Below, piece after piece: positions 40,494 through 49,567 of a stretch of 64,000 bases of DNA. Source of the DNA: Streptomyces sp. NBC_00271. Its GTDB lineage: Bacteria; Actinomycetota; Actinomycetes; Streptomycetales; Streptomycetaceae. The translations under genes and the position numbers were made by a program. The notes beneath the pieces were generated by a model that was given only the letters and a program-made list of their open reading frames with translations, was not told the DNA's origin and did no database searches. How positions within the stretch are numbered: position 1 is the first letter of the stretch; each line of letters starts with the position of its first letter. The stretch lies in assembly GCF_036178845.1 (NCBI RefSeq), contig NZ_CP108070.1, positions 2,170,001 to 2,234,000 on the forward strand. The letters run 5' to 3'.

Positions 40494-41285
40494 TCACGTC
40501 GCCGGTCGCGTCGGGCGTGTCGAGGTGAACGGGGTGACGGGGCGCTCCAGGCGTTCCCCGTCCACGGTGATGTCGACCGCTTCGTTGTAGAAGGCGAGGA
40601 GGTCTTTGACGGCGCCCACCGCGGGCAGTGGCTCCGGGTAGCTCCAGACGAGGTGCGCGGGGTCGTCGCCGCCATCCCGCCACGACCAGTACGCGGCGGT
40701 GCCCTTGTAGGGGCACCCCGTCCTGAGGTCGCTGGGGACGAACAGGTCGAGGCGGACGTCCTCACGCGGGATGTAGTACCGCGTCGGCAGGCCGGTCTCG
40801 AAGAGCAGCACCGGCCGGCGGGTGTCCGCGACGACCGTGCCGTCGATCTCGACGCGGACGTGACGGCTGCTCGGGAGGGCGTCCACCCGCTTGTGCGGAT
40901 CGCGGGGGTGGATGAAGATCTCCTCGTCCTCCTCGTACCAGTGGTCGAGTCCCCGGCCGCTGCGGCTGAACCACTCGAAGGCGATGTGGCCGGCGAGGTC
41001 GTCGGCGGGGAACGTCCAGGCCGCGTTCTCCAGCAGTTCGCCGTCGACTTCGAGGTCGTAGAAGACCCGCGATCCGCTGTGGGTGCCGGTCGGCGGGTTC
41101 TTCGCGGGGCGGAGCAGGTCCTCGCGGACCTCCTCGCGCGGGAACGCGTACAGCGGAACGGGCACTTCGGGCTCCCAGACGAGGACGGGGTGCCGGCTGT
41201 CGACGACCGTGACCTCGCCCTTGCACCCGCGCACCCAGCGCCCGCTGGGCTCCCACCGCAGGCCTTCCGGAGTTGTGAGGTTCAT
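40494..41285 (-). CDS. DUF427 domain-containing protein (two repeats)
   Basis: A 263-residue protein with two tandem DUF427 domains: residues ~20-110 (GEVTVVDSRHPVLVWEP, LYAFPREEVREDLL) and ~140-250 (GTVVADTRRPVLLFETG, TRYYIPREDVRLDLF, TGCPYKGTAAYWS). DUF427 is a small beta-rich fold without a firmly established reaction. The gene follows the SHOCT gene by 9 bp and is probably cotranscribed with it. Its 3' end abuts the decayed hydrolase. Confidence 0.9.
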   Translation of the reverse strand: MNLTTPEGLRWEPSGRWVRGCKGEVTVVDSRHPVLVWEPEVPVPLYAFPREEVREDLLRPAKNPPTGTHSGSRVFYDLEVDGELLENAAWTFPADDLAGHIAFEWFSRSGRGLDHWYEEDEEIFIHPRDPHKRVDALPSSRHVRVEIDGTVVADTRRPVLLFETGLPTRYYIPREDVRLDLFVPSDLRTGCPYKGTAAYWSWRDGGDDPAHLVWSYPEPLPAVGAVKDLLAFYNEAVDITVDGERLERPVTPFTSTRPTRPAT

Positions 41286-41294
41286 GGACCCTCA

Positions 41295-41576
41295 CTACCC
41301 AAGGATCCGGCGCTTCTGCTCCTCGAACTCGGCCTCGGTCAGGACACCTTGGGCCTTGAGTTCCCCGAGTTGCTTCAGCTGATCGATCCTGCCGTTCATG
41401 TCGTCGGCCGACGGGACGGGCGCGGGCGGCGCGGCGGACGCGTACTGCGGCGGGGCCTCCTGGTACTCCTGCTGAGCCCACCGCCCCTGCTGACGGCGTG
41501 ACACACGGTTCGACACGGCGGTCGCGGTACCGGCCACCACGGCTGTGCGGGCGACCCCGCGAAGGAGACCTGGCAC
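41295..41576 (-). CDS. SHOCT domain-containing protein
   Basis: A 93-residue protein. The C-terminal SHOCT motif (residues ~60-93) reads IDQLKQLGELKAQGVLTEAE then FEEQKRRILG, a short helical oligomerisation domain. The N-terminus has a small hydrophobic region (VARTAVVAGTATAVSN) followed by a Gln/Pro/Ala-rich linker, suggesting loose membrane association. GTG 41576 is chosen because an AAAGGA-type site lies upstream and the family begins PGLLRG; the open frame reaches 41801. It heads a two-gene unit with DUF427. Confidence 0.87.
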   Translation of the reverse strand: MPGLLRGVARTAVVAGTATAVSNRVSRRQQGRWAQQEYQEAPPQYASAAPPAPVPSADDMNGRIDQLKQLGELKAQGVLTEAEFEEQKRRILG

Positions 41577-41837
41577 GGCGGTTTCCTTTCTGGAAAAGCG
41601 ACCCGCGCATCCGGAAGGCGGTCTGCGAAATATGCGCACTCCCCCGACCGACGGGCAATTCTCGGCGCATGGGACACCTCCATTGGAGCACCGCACGTAT
41701 TCCCCCGCACATCGGCATAGGCGCCATCCCGCGGGAATTCCGCCGTTCTGCCGGTCGGTGACTCTCATGGCAAGCTGAAATGTGGACCACCGACCGGTCA
41801 CAGGTCAGTGGTGAGGCCTACGTGGGAGGAGCTCGAT
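41577..41837. other. Divergent intergenic region, SHOCT / DUF7144
   Basis: These 261 bp must contain promoters for both neighbours. The segment is less GC-rich than the genes. GGAGGAG precedes the DUF7144 ATG. I did not find a convincing promoter pair. Confidence 0.4.
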
Positions 41838-42266
41838 ATGACCACGACCGGAATGCACCAGCGACGCGAGACCGGGAGCGGCGGAGCGTGGGCGTCCAGC
41901 TGGACCGCCTTCGCCGCAGTCATGATGATCTTCGGCGGAGTGATGGCGATATTCGAGGGAATCTCCGCCATCGCCGAGGACGACGTCTTCGTCCTCACCC
42001 GCAACTACGCCTACAACTTCAATCTGACGAGTTGGGGCTGGATCCACCTCTCCCTCGGCGTCCTGGTCGTTCTCGCGGGCGCAGCCCTGTTCACCGGAGC
42101 GATGTGGGCACGCGTGGTCGGAGTCGTCCTGGCGGGCCTGTCGATGATCGCCAACTTCATGTGGCTGCCGTACTACCCCGTCTGGGCCATCGTGCTGATC
42201 GCCGTCGACGCCTTCGTCATCTGGGCGCTGTGCGTCGGAATCAGCCGGCAGCCCCGCACCGAGTAG
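41838..42266 (+). CDS. DUF7144-type four-helix membrane protein
   Basis: A 142-residue integral membrane protein with four hydrophobic helices at about residues 20-40, 65-85, 90-110 and 115-135. The conserved family core is visible: AVMMIFGGVMAIFEGISAI, LTSWGWIHLSLGVLVVLAG and MIANFMWLPYYPVWAI. The role is unknown; homologues are common in Streptomyces stress-gene neighbourhoods. The ATG at 41838 has GGAGGAG 6 nt upstream; an in-frame start 10 codons earlier is less likely. Confidence 0.85.
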   Translation: MTTTGMHQRRETGSGGAWASSWTAFAAVMMIFGGVMAIFEGISAIAEDDVFVLTRNYAYNFNLTSWGWIHLSLGVLVVLAGAALFTGAMWARVVGVVLAGLSMIANFMWLPYYPVWAIVLIAVDAFVIWALCVGISRQPRTE

Positions 42267-42394
42267 CCGAGCGCGCCGTCCCGGGTGGACCCCGCGGGTG
42301 GGCATTCGGCCGTTCAGCCCGGGTCGGCCCCCCGACCGGCTGACAGCGGACGTGCCGACGAGCCGTCCCGACTCACCAGTGTTTTCGTTGTGGG

Positions 42395-42426
42395 GCGGAT
42401 TCCTCCGAAAAGCGGATTCCTCCGAA
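42395..42426. repeat. 15-bp direct repeat upstream of the glucose dehydrogenase operon
   Basis: GCGGATTCCTCCGAA occurs exactly at 42395-42409 and 42412-42426, a 17-bp period, ending 31 bp before the dehydrogenase GTG. It could be a regulator site or a slippage product. Confidence 0.8.
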
Positions 42427-42457
42427 GGTCCGCGTCGGCACCCACAGGGAGACATGA

Positions 42458-43297
42458 GTGGAAACCAGCGGCAGTAATGGTCGCCAACCCCTTGCCTTCC
42501 CGCTCCTCAAAGGGCAGAAGGCGCTGGTGACGGGCGCGAATTCTGGCATCGGCAAGGCCACGGCCATCGGCCTCGGCCGGGTGGGCGCCGACGTCGTGGT
42601 GAACTACGTGTCCGGGCGGGACGCCGCGGAAGAAGTCGTACGCGAGATCGAGGGCTTCGGGGTGCGCGCCTACACGCACGAGGCGGACGTGTCCCAGGAG
42701 GACCAGGTCGTCGACATGGTGTCCCGCATGGTCGCGGAGTTCGGGACCATCGACATCATGGTGGCGAACGCCGGGCTCCAGCGCGACGCCCCCGTCACCG
42801 AGATGACCATGGCCCAGTGGCAGAAGGTGCTGGACGTCAATCTGACCGGACAGTTCCTGTGCGCCCGCGAAGCGACCAAGGAGTTCCTGCGGCGGGGCGT
42901 CGTCCCCGAGGTCTCCCGTTCGGCCGGGAAGATCATCTGCATGAGTTCGGTCCACCAGATCATCCCGTGGGCGGGCCATGTGAACTACGCGTCGTCCAAG
43001 GGCGGGGTGCAGATGCTCATGGCGACCCTCGCGCAGGAGCTCGCGCCGCAGGGGATCCGGGTGAACGCCGTCGCCCCGGGCGCGATTCGCACGCCCATCA
43101 ACCGCGACGCCTGGGACACCCCCGAAGCCGAGGCCGACCTGCTCCAGCTCATCCCCTACCACCGCGTGGGCGACCCGGAAGACATCGCGAACGCGGTGGC
43201 GGCGCTCGCGTCCGACCTCTTCGACTACGTCGTGGGCACCACGATCTACGTCGACGGCGGCATGACGCTGTTCCCCGGTTTCGCCACCGGCGGCTGA
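42458..43297 (+). CDS. SDR-family oxidoreductase, glucose 1-dehydrogenase-like
   Basis: A 279-residue classical short-chain dehydrogenase. The cofactor motif is VTGANSGIGKA (~24), then NAGLQRD, the catalytic Ser in CMSSVHQ (~162) and YASSK (Tyr ~176). Length and PGAIRTPINRDAW match bacterial glucose 1-dehydrogenases, which oxidise glucose to gluconolactone with NAD(P). The gluconokinase at the end of the same gene run supports that substrate. The GTG start has GGGAG 7 nt upstream. cydA follows after 44 bp. Confidence 0.88.
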   Translation: METSGSNGRQPLAFPLLKGQKALVTGANSGIGKATAIGLGRVGADVVVNYVSGRDAAEEVVREIEGFGVRAYTHEADVSQEDQVVDMVSRMVAEFGTIDIMVANAGLQRDAPVTEMTMAQWQKVLDVNLTGQFLCAREATKEFLRRGVVPEVSRSAGKIICMSSVHQIIPWAGHVNYASSKGGVQMLMATLAQELAPQGIRVNAVAPGAIRTPINRDAWDTPEAEADLLQLIPYHRVGDPEDIANAVAALASDLFDYVVGTTIYVDGGMTLFPGFATGG

Positions 43298-43341
43298 AGC
43301 ACAGGGCCCCTCAGCCATCCGGTACGAGCCACCGAGGTCAT

Positions 43342-44790
43342 GTGAACAGCACAATCGGCCACCTTCTCGCGGACGGCCCACCACAACTTCTCCCGGCCCG
43401 GGAGCTGATGGCCTTCACCCTGGCCTCCCACATCCTGCTCGTACCCTTCGGCGTGGCGCTGCCCGCCATCACGCTCCTCATGCACTACCGCGGGCTGCGC
43501 AAGGGCGACGCCATCGCCCTGCTGCTCGCACGGCGCTGGTCTGCGGTCATGGCCGTCCAGTTCGCGATCGGCATCGTGACGGGCACCGTGCTGTCCTTCG
43601 AATTCGGTCTGCTGTGGCCGGGGATGATGGGCCGGTGGGGCGACGTCTTCGGCTTCGGCTTCGGGATCGAGGCCTGGGCGTTCTTCCTCGAGGCGATCTT
43701 CATCGCCATCTACCTGTACGGCTGGCGCAGGCTCAAGCCGTGGACGCACTTCTGGCTCGGCCTGCCCCTGCCGCTGGCCGCCCTGATGGGGGCGTTCGGC
43801 GTCGTGGCCGCGAACGCCTGGATGAACACCCCGCGCGGCTTCACTCTCGACGCGTCCGGCAGGCCGCGGAACGTCAATGTCCGGCAGGCGGTCTTCACAC
43901 CGATGTTCGGCCCCGAGTACTGGCACTTCGTGGTCGGCGTGGTCCTGACCGCCGGATACGTCGTCGCCGGGGTGTACGCGGTCGGCCTGCTGCGCGGCCG
44001 CCGGGACCGCTACCACCGGCTCGGCTTCACCTTGCCGTTCACCGTCGCCGCGATCCTCACCCCCGTGCAGTTCGTGCTCGGGGACTCCATCGCCCGCTCC
44101 GTCTTCCAGAAGCAGCCCGTGAAGTTCGCGGCCACCGAGCTGGTGTGGAAGACCGACACCCACGTACCGGAGTACATCTTCGGGCGTCTGCATGCCGATG
44201 GGTCGGTCTCCGGCGGGATCAAGATCCCGCAACTGGACTCGATCCTCGCCGGATTCAGACCGGCCACCAAGGTGACCGGACTGACATCGGTCCCGGCGAG
44301 CGACCGCCCGACGGTGATCCAGGCCACCATCGTCCACTGGGCGTTCGACATCATGGTGACCGTCGGAAGCCTGCTCGTGCTGCTCGCGCTCTGGTACGGC
44401 TGGTGCTGGCTGCGGCGTCGTGAACTGCCCCGGTCGCCCTGGTTCCTCCGGTGTGCCGCCCTCGCCGGCGCCGCCTGTCTGCTGACCGTGGAGTGCGGCT
44501 GGATCACGACCGAGGTGGGCCGGCAGCCCTGGATCGTCTACCAGAACATGCGGGTCTCGGAGGCGGTCACGGGCACCCGCGCCGCGTCCCTGTGGACGAT
44601 GTTCGGCATCGTCGTGGTGGTCTACGTCCTCGCCTTCGGTTCCTTCCTGACCGTCCTTGCGAAGATGAGCCACCGCTGGCGGCTGGCCGACGAGGGCGCG
44701 GGTGCCGGCGCCGAGGACCTGCAGGGCGGCATTCCCTACGGGCCCCGCCCGTTGTCGACCACCGCGAGCGGGGACAGGGGAGACGAATGA
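43342..44790 (+). CDS. cydA: Cytochrome bd quinol oxidase subunit I
   Basis: A 482-residue membrane protein with about nine helices. It starts with the haem-ligand region FTLASHILLVPFGVALP (His ~28) and contains GFGIEAWAFFLEAIF, and later GWITTEVGRQPWIVYQNMR (~390), the hallmark of the bd family. The quinol-binding Q-loop looks short, as in the cyanide-insensitive/CIO branch. It oxidises quinol and reduces O2 to water without proton pumping. GTG 43342 is preferred; the frame extends upstream inside the SDR gene. ATGA overlap joins it to cydB. cydDC assembly genes are not in the window. Confidence 0.92.
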   Translation: MNSTIGHLLADGPPQLLPARELMAFTLASHILLVPFGVALPAITLLMHYRGLRKGDAIALLLARRWSAVMAVQFAIGIVTGTVLSFEFGLLWPGMMGRWGDVFGFGFGIEAWAFFLEAIFIAIYLYGWRRLKPWTHFWLGLPLPLAALMGAFGVVAANAWMNTPRGFTLDASGRPRNVNVRQAVFTPMFGPEYWHFVVGVVLTAGYVVAGVYAVGLLRGRRDRYHRLGFTLPFTVAAILTPVQFVLGDSIARSVFQKQPVKFAATELVWKTDTHVPEYIFGRLHADGSVSGGIKIPQLDSILAGFRPATKVTGLTSVPASDRPTVIQATIVHWAFDIMVTVGSLLVLLALWYGWCWLRRRELPRSPWFLRCAALAGAACLLTVECGWITTEVGRQPWIVYQNMRVSEAVTGTRAASLWTMFGIVVVVYVLAFGSFLTVLAKMSHRWRLADEGAGAGAEDLQGGIPYGPRPLSTTASGDRGDE

Positions 44791-45836
44791 TCGAGGACGT
44801 CGTCGCCTGGGTGCTGCTGGTGGCGGTGGCCGCCTACGCGTGTGCCGGTGGCACGGACTACGGTGCCGGATTCTGGGACCTCGTCGCGGGCGGCGCCGAA
44901 CGCGGCAAGCGCCCGAGGTGGCTCATCGACCACGCCATGGAACCCGTGTGGGAGACCAACAACGTCTGGCTCGTCTTCGTCCTGGTCATCATGTGGACCG
45001 GGTTCCCGGTCCTGTTCCAGACGCTCTTCTCCGCCATGTGGCTCCCGCTGGCACTCGCGGCCGTGGGACTCGTCCTGCGTGGCGCCGGCTTCGCCCTGCG
45101 CAAGCCCACGCGGCGCCTCGCCGGGCGCAGGATCTACGGCGCCGTCTTCGCCGTCTCCTCGCTGCTGACCCCCTTCTTCCTCGGCGCGGCGGTCGGGGGG
45201 ATCGCCACGGGCCGGGTGGCTCCCGGCACACAGGCGTCCGCGGACGCCTGGTCCAACGGGACCTCCGTGATCGCCGGGCTGCTCACCGTCGCCGCGACCG
45301 CCTTCCTCGGGGCGGTGTTCCTGACCGCCGACGCCCGCCGCTTCGACGCCCCCGACCTCGTCGGCTACTTCCGGCTGCGGGCCTGGTGCACTCTCGTCGT
45401 CCTCGCCGTGCTGGCGGTCGTCGGCCTCGCCGTGACCCACGACGACGCGCCCTACGTCTACGACGGGCTGACCGGCGGAATCGGTCTCGTCCTCGTCCTC
45501 ATCGCCGTCCTCAGCGCGTTGACCACCGCCTGGCTGCTGTACCGCGTCGCGACGGGATGGGCGAGGGTCACCGCGATCGGCAGCGTGGCCCTCGTCGTCG
45601 TGGCCTGGGGACTGGCCCAGCGGCCCTATCTCATCCCCACCTCACTGACCGTGTCCCAGGCGGCCGGCGCGGCGACGACGCTGCGCTGGCTGATGCTGGT
45701 CACGGTCGTCGCGGTGGTGCTCGTGGGGCCGCCGCTCGTCCTGCTCTACCGGCTGGACACCCGCGGGGCCCTCCAGCCCCTCACCGAGGCGGACCTGCGG
45801 CAGACGGCACCAGGGCGGGAACCCGAGAACCCGTGA
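44787..45836 (+). CDS. cydB: Cytochrome bd quinol oxidase subunit II
   Basis: A 349-residue membrane protein with about eight to nine helices, the partner of CydA. Family signatures include GGTDYGAGFWDL near residue 25 and VWETNNVWLVFVLVIMW (~53-69). Its start overlaps the cydA stop and its stop overlaps the gluconokinase GTG (GTGA), so all are translationally coupled. Confidence 0.92.
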   Translation: MIEDVVAWVLLVAVAAYACAGGTDYGAGFWDLVAGGAERGKRPRWLIDHAMEPVWETNNVWLVFVLVIMWTGFPVLFQTLFSAMWLPLALAAVGLVLRGAGFALRKPTRRLAGRRIYGAVFAVSSLLTPFFLGAAVGGIATGRVAPGTQASADAWSNGTSVIAGLLTVAATAFLGAVFLTADARRFDAPDLVGYFRLRAWCTLVVLAVLAVVGLAVTHDDAPYVYDGLTGGIGLVLVLIAVLSALTTAWLLYRVATGWARVTAIGSVALVVVAWGLAQRPYLIPTSLTVSQAAGAATTLRWLMLVTVVAVVLVGPPLVLLYRLDTRGALQPLTEADLRQTAPGREPENP

Positions 45837-46405
45837 CCGGGGCCGGAGGCAGCGCCGGAGGCGGCGAAGGGGACGGGAAAAGGCCCCCGATCATCGTGGT
45901 CCTCGGCGTGTCGGGATCCGGGAAGACCACCTTCGGCCAGGCGGTCGCCGTGGAGCTCGGCCTGGCGTTCGTCGAGGGGGACGACTTCCATCCCGCGGCG
46001 AACATCGCGAAGATGACCGCCGGCCAGGCCCTGGACGACGCCGACCGCGCGCCCTGGCTGCGTGCCCTCTCCGACCGCATCCGTCGCTCCGCCGAGGCCC
46101 GCGAGGGATTGGTCGTCGCCTGTTCGGCCCTCAAGCGCGCCTATCGCGACGAGTTCCGGGAGGCCGGAGGGCCGGCGTTGCGGTACCTGTACCTCGCCCT
46201 GGACCGGGCGACGGCCCGGGACCGTGTGTCCCGGCGCACCGGCCACTTCATGCCCGCCCGGCTGGTCGACTCGCAGTTCGAGACGCTGGAGCCGCTGGAG
46301 CGGGACGAGCCGGGCATGACCCTGGATGCCACGGCCGACCTGCCGGTGAACCTCGCCCGGGTGCGGGCCGCCGTCGAAGACTGCGCCGGGCACCCGGGCC
46401 CCTGA
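45833..46405 (+). CDS. gntK: Gluconokinase
   Basis: A 190-residue GntK-type kinase phosphorylating gluconate to 6-phosphogluconate. Walker A is GVSGSGKTT (~24), followed by FVEGDDFHPAANIAKM and the LDDADRAPWL segment; YLALDRATARDRVSRRTGHF and QFETLEPL are typical of the family. The first ~18 residues are a Gly-rich lead absent from most homologues. It overlaps cydB by 4 bp, placing gluconate metabolism in the same operon as the glucose dehydrogenase and bd oxidase. Confidence 0.92.
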   Translation: MTGAGGSAGGGEGDGKRPPIIVVLGVSGSGKTTFGQAVAVELGLAFVEGDDFHPAANIAKMTAGQALDDADRAPWLRALSDRIRRSAEAREGLVVACSALKRAYRDEFREAGGPALRYLYLALDRATARDRVSRRTGHFMPARLVDSQFETLEPLERDEPGMTLDATADLPVNLARVRAAVEDCAGHPGP

Positions 46406-46467
46406 CGGATCAGACGCTCACGAGTACGGCGGCGATGCCTCCCGAACGCTCGGGCGGCGGCCGTGTG

Positions 46468-46917
46468 CTACTCCGTCGCGTCCAGCGCGGCCAGCACGGC
46501 CGGCACCGGGATGCGCCCGGAGGCGACCAGTTGCGCACCGCCGCGGCGCAGGGCGGTGGCGAAGGGAGCGGCCCACAGGTTCTCGTAGACCAGGATTCCG
46601 GCCGAGTTGCCGGGCTCCAGGGCGCTGCCCGCCTCCTCGATGTCGTCCTCACCCAGCAGGCCGGAGGAGGCGCCCTCGAAGACGGCGAGGTCGAGGGCTC
46701 CGTCGCCGGTGAGGTCGGCGATCTCCATGCCGACCACGGATCCGTCCTCCTCCTTCCTGACAAACATCAGATCGAGGATCCGGATGACGCCGCGGTCCAC
46801 GAGGTCGACCAGTAGGGGAAAGCCTTCGCCGGTCATGCGGTTGCCGGGAAACTCGACGACTATGTAGTCGATAGGGCCCATTTCGGCGAATTCATCGCTC
46901 ACGGCAGAATCGCTCAC
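46468..46917 (-). CDS. DUF6325 family protein
   Basis: A 149-residue acidic soluble protein matching the DUF6325 pattern: MGPIDYIVVEFPGNRMTGEG, LVDLVDRGVIRILDLMFVRK, DLAVFEGASSGLLGEDDI and the Gly-rich C-terminal GRIPVPAVLAALDA. No catalytic residues are evident. Homologues occur in actinobacterial stress neighbourhoods; the function is unknown. The start is a GTG; a second GTG six codons later is possible. It is convergent with gntK. Confidence 0.82.
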   Translation of the reverse strand: MSDSAVSDEFAEMGPIDYIVVEFPGNRMTGEGFPLLVDLVDRGVIRILDLMFVRKEEDGSVVGMEIADLTGDGALDLAVFEGASSGLLGEDDIEEAGSALEPGNSAGILVYENLWAAPFATALRRGGAQLVASGRIPVPAVLAALDATE

Positions 46918-47088
46918 GGCTTCACCCCTGGGTGGTCATGGAATTCCCCCTGTCCCCGAATGCCTGCGCATCCACGGGCCCGAATTCCATTGCAGCATCG
47001 GACGGAAGGCGCCGCACCTCGGTGCGGTGTTCACCCGCCGGGCCGGTTCCGGGTCGCGGGATCGGATCCGTGCGCCTCTGCTGTAACC

Positions 47089-48492
47089 ATGACGAGCAGC
47101 CCGCCTCCACCGGACCCGGACCAGAAGCCTTCAGAACCGTCCGGCGAGCAGCGGCTCTCGGCACGGGAGCGCAACGAGTTGGACGAGCTGCGCCACCGGG
47201 TGAGCGCTCTGGAGACCGCGGGGCCGTCGGGGGCCGCACGGCACCACTGGCTCCGCTCGACGGGTTCGGCCCTGCTGATTCTCCTCGCCTCGCTGCTGTC
47301 GCTGCTGGCCGTCGTCGCGGTCTGGGCGAACAGCATCGTCCGGGACACGGACCGCTATGTCGCCACCGTGGGGCCGCTGGCGAGCGATCCGGATGTGCAG
47401 AAGGCGGTCACCAACCGGGTCACCACCGCGGTACTGGCGCAGATCGACGTGGACGCGCTGGTCAAGGATCTGGAGCGGGCGGCGTCGGAGCAGGGTGCCC
47501 CGCCGAGGGTCGCCACGCTGCTCGGTGACCTGGGCGGCCCGATCACCAGCGGTCTGAAGAGTCTGGTCGGCGACACCGTGCAGCGGGTGGTCTCCAGCAA
47601 GGCCTTCGACACCGTCTGGGTGGACGCGAACCGCCGGGCCCACAGCGCGTTGGACAAGGCCCTCACGGGCAACGCCACCGGTGCGGTGTCCGCCAAGAAC
47701 GGTCAGGTCACCATCGACGTGGCGCCGATCGTGGCCCAGGTCAAGGACCGGCTGGTCAGCGCCGGCTTCAAGCCGGCCGCTCGGATCCCGGCCATCCACA
47801 CGGACTTCGTGGTGTTCGCGTCGAAGGACGTCGGCAAGATCAAGACGTATCTGCGGGTGCTGGACATCATCGGCGGCTGGCTCCCCCTCATCGCCGTGCT
47901 GATCGCCGCCGCGGGCGTGTATCTGGCCACCAACCGTCGCCGGGCCCTGATCGGGGCCGCGCTCGGGGTGTTCGCCGCCATGGTCGTGCTCGGCATCGTC
48001 CTGACCGTCTCGCGGGCGGTCTATCTCGACCATCTGCCCGTCGGGACGTCCGAGGACGCCGCCATCACGGTGTTCGACTCCCTGGTCAGGTTCCTGCGCG
48101 CCGGTGTTCGCGCGGTCGGCGCACTCGCGCTCGTGACGGCTGTCGGTGCCTTCCTCGTCGGGCCGTCCAGGATCGCCGTCCTCATCCGTACGGGCTGTCG
48201 CAGGAGCATCGCCGCCCTGCGCGACGTCGCCGTGTCGGCGGGGCTCCCGCTGGGTCCGGTCGGCCGGTTCGTGCACCGCTTCAAGCGGTGGATCGGCGCC
48301 GCGATCCTGGTGGTCGCCGCGATCGTGCTGTTCACCTGGAACTACCCGACCACGTGGGTCGTGGTGTGGACCGTGGTGATCGTGCTGGTCGCCTTCGCGA
48401 TCCGCGAGTTCCTGGACACCGGCGCCCCCTCGGCCGCGGCCGCTTCGACGCCGTCTCCTCCGGCGCCGTCCGCCCCTACGTCGCCCGCCTGA
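47089..48492 (+). CDS. Multi-pass membrane protein of unknown function
   Basis: A 467-residue protein. A charged N-terminus with a short coiled-coil-like stretch (ARERNELDELRHRVSALE) precedes TM1 (~60-85, LILLASLLSLLAVVAVW). A ~200-residue extracytoplasmic region follows (DTDRYVATVGPLASDPDVQK), then four or five helices in the C-terminal half and a Pro/Ala/Ser-rich tail. The layout is frequent in Streptomyces, but I do not recognise a function. No good ribosome-binding site precedes the ATG. The 3' end overlaps the convergent DUF389 gene by 17 bp. Confidence 0.78.
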   Translation: MTSSPPPPDPDQKPSEPSGEQRLSARERNELDELRHRVSALETAGPSGAARHHWLRSTGSALLILLASLLSLLAVVAVWANSIVRDTDRYVATVGPLASDPDVQKAVTNRVTTAVLAQIDVDALVKDLERAASEQGAPPRVATLLGDLGGPITSGLKSLVGDTVQRVVSSKAFDTVWVDANRRAHSALDKALTGNATGAVSAKNGQVTIDVAPIVAQVKDRLVSAGFKPAARIPAIHTDFVVFASKDVGKIKTYLRVLDIIGGWLPLIAVLIAAAGVYLATNRRRALIGAALGVFAAMVVLGIVLTVSRAVYLDHLPVGTSEDAAITVFDSLVRFLRAGVRAVGALALVTAVGAFLVGPSRIAVLIRTGCRRSIAALRDVAVSAGLPLGPVGRFVHRFKRWIGAAILVVAAIVLFTWNYPTTWVVVWTVVIVLVAFAIREFLDTGAPSAAAASTPSPPAPSAPTSPA

Positions 48493-49438
48493 CCTCGCGC
48501 CGGTGCCGGCGTTCGCCCACCCGCCGCCAGATCGCCCGCTGGCACTTGAGGGTGCCGGTCCCGACCACGATCAGTACGACGATGTTGAGCAGAAGTTGGA
48601 GCAGCGACCCCCAGGCCTCGTCCCAGCTGGCGAACGCGCACGAGACCCCGATGTCGGCCCCGGCCGGAATGGTGGTCACCGAGATGAAGACGCCGAGGAG
48701 TGCGCTGGTCCGCGCCTCGGCCAGCGAGACGATACCGACGACGCCGGCCAGCACCGCCACCACGGCCGAGAAGAAGTTGGGGGTGTTGATCAGATTCGAG
48801 ACGGGCCTGACACCCAGTTCGAAGGCCCTCGGCTGGAGCCCGAAGCCCCGCACGAGCAGCGAGAAGAGGAAGGTCGCGGCGACGGCCAGCACGAAGCCCA
48901 CGAGCAGGGCCGTCAGTCCCTGCCGGATTCTCGGCCGGGAGCCGTGGTCGATCGCGAGGGCGACGCTCGTGATGGCCCCGTACTCGGGTCCGACCACCAT
49001 GGCCGCGACGATGAGGATCTGGGAGTTGGTGATGATGCCGACCGCGCCGATGAGCCCGGCGACGACCAGGAAGAGGTAGAAGCTCGGGGGGTATCTGCCC
49101 TCGGCCCGGATCCGCGCCTCCACCTGTGCCCACACCGGTGCGCGCGGCGTGGCCCCGAGCCGCTGGGCCCCGGTCCTCGCGGCGTGTTCCGAGAACACCG
49201 TGTCCACCGGATCGAGGACGATGGAGCCGTGGCGCTCAAGGCCCAGGTCCCGCAAGCCGCGCAGTACGTCGTTCGCGGCTCCGGTCAGGACGTCGCACTC
49301 GATGGCGTCACCGTCGGGGTTGCGTGCGCTGCCCGTCTGGAGGACCACGTTCAAGGCGCATGGCTCGTCGCCCAGCAGGGCCATGGTGCGCCGGGTGAGA
49401 TCCGGCGGGCACACCGCGCGGACATGGATCATGTCCAT
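48476..49438 (-). CDS. DUF389 domain-containing membrane protein
   Basis: A 320-residue protein. An N-terminal ~85-residue soluble domain (VRAVCPPDLTRRTMALLGDE) is followed by the DUF389 membrane region with about six helices: PSFYLFLVVAGLIGAVGIIT, NSQILIVAAMVVGPEYGAI, LLVGFVLAVAATFLF and later ISVTTIPAGADIGVS. The domain is related to TIGR00341-type proteins of unknown transport role. It is divergent from the cyclase-family gene. Confidence 0.9.
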   Translation of the reverse strand: MDMIHVRAVCPPDLTRRTMALLGDEPCALNVVLQTGSARNPDGDAIECDVLTGAANDVLRGLRDLGLERHGSIVLDPVDTVFSEHAARTGAQRLGATPRAPVWAQVEARIRAEGRYPPSFYLFLVVAGLIGAVGIITNSQILIVAAMVVGPEYGAITSVALAIDHGSRPRIRQGLTALLVGFVLAVAATFLFSLLVRGFGLQPRAFELGVRPVSNLINTPNFFSAVVAVLAGVVGIVSLAEARTSALLGVFISVTTIPAGADIGVSCAFASWDEAWGSLLQLLLNIVVLIVVGTGTLKCQRAIWRRVGERRHRREVRRAT

Positions 49439-49567
49439 ACGGACCTCCGCGTTTCGGTGCGGTGCGCCGGCTCGTGACGTGGACAGGTCGCTCCTTCATT
49501 AACGCGGTGGCGCCTGCCCCCGGCAACTCGGCGTGCCGGAATCCGGCTTCTGTCGGAGGCTGGTGAC

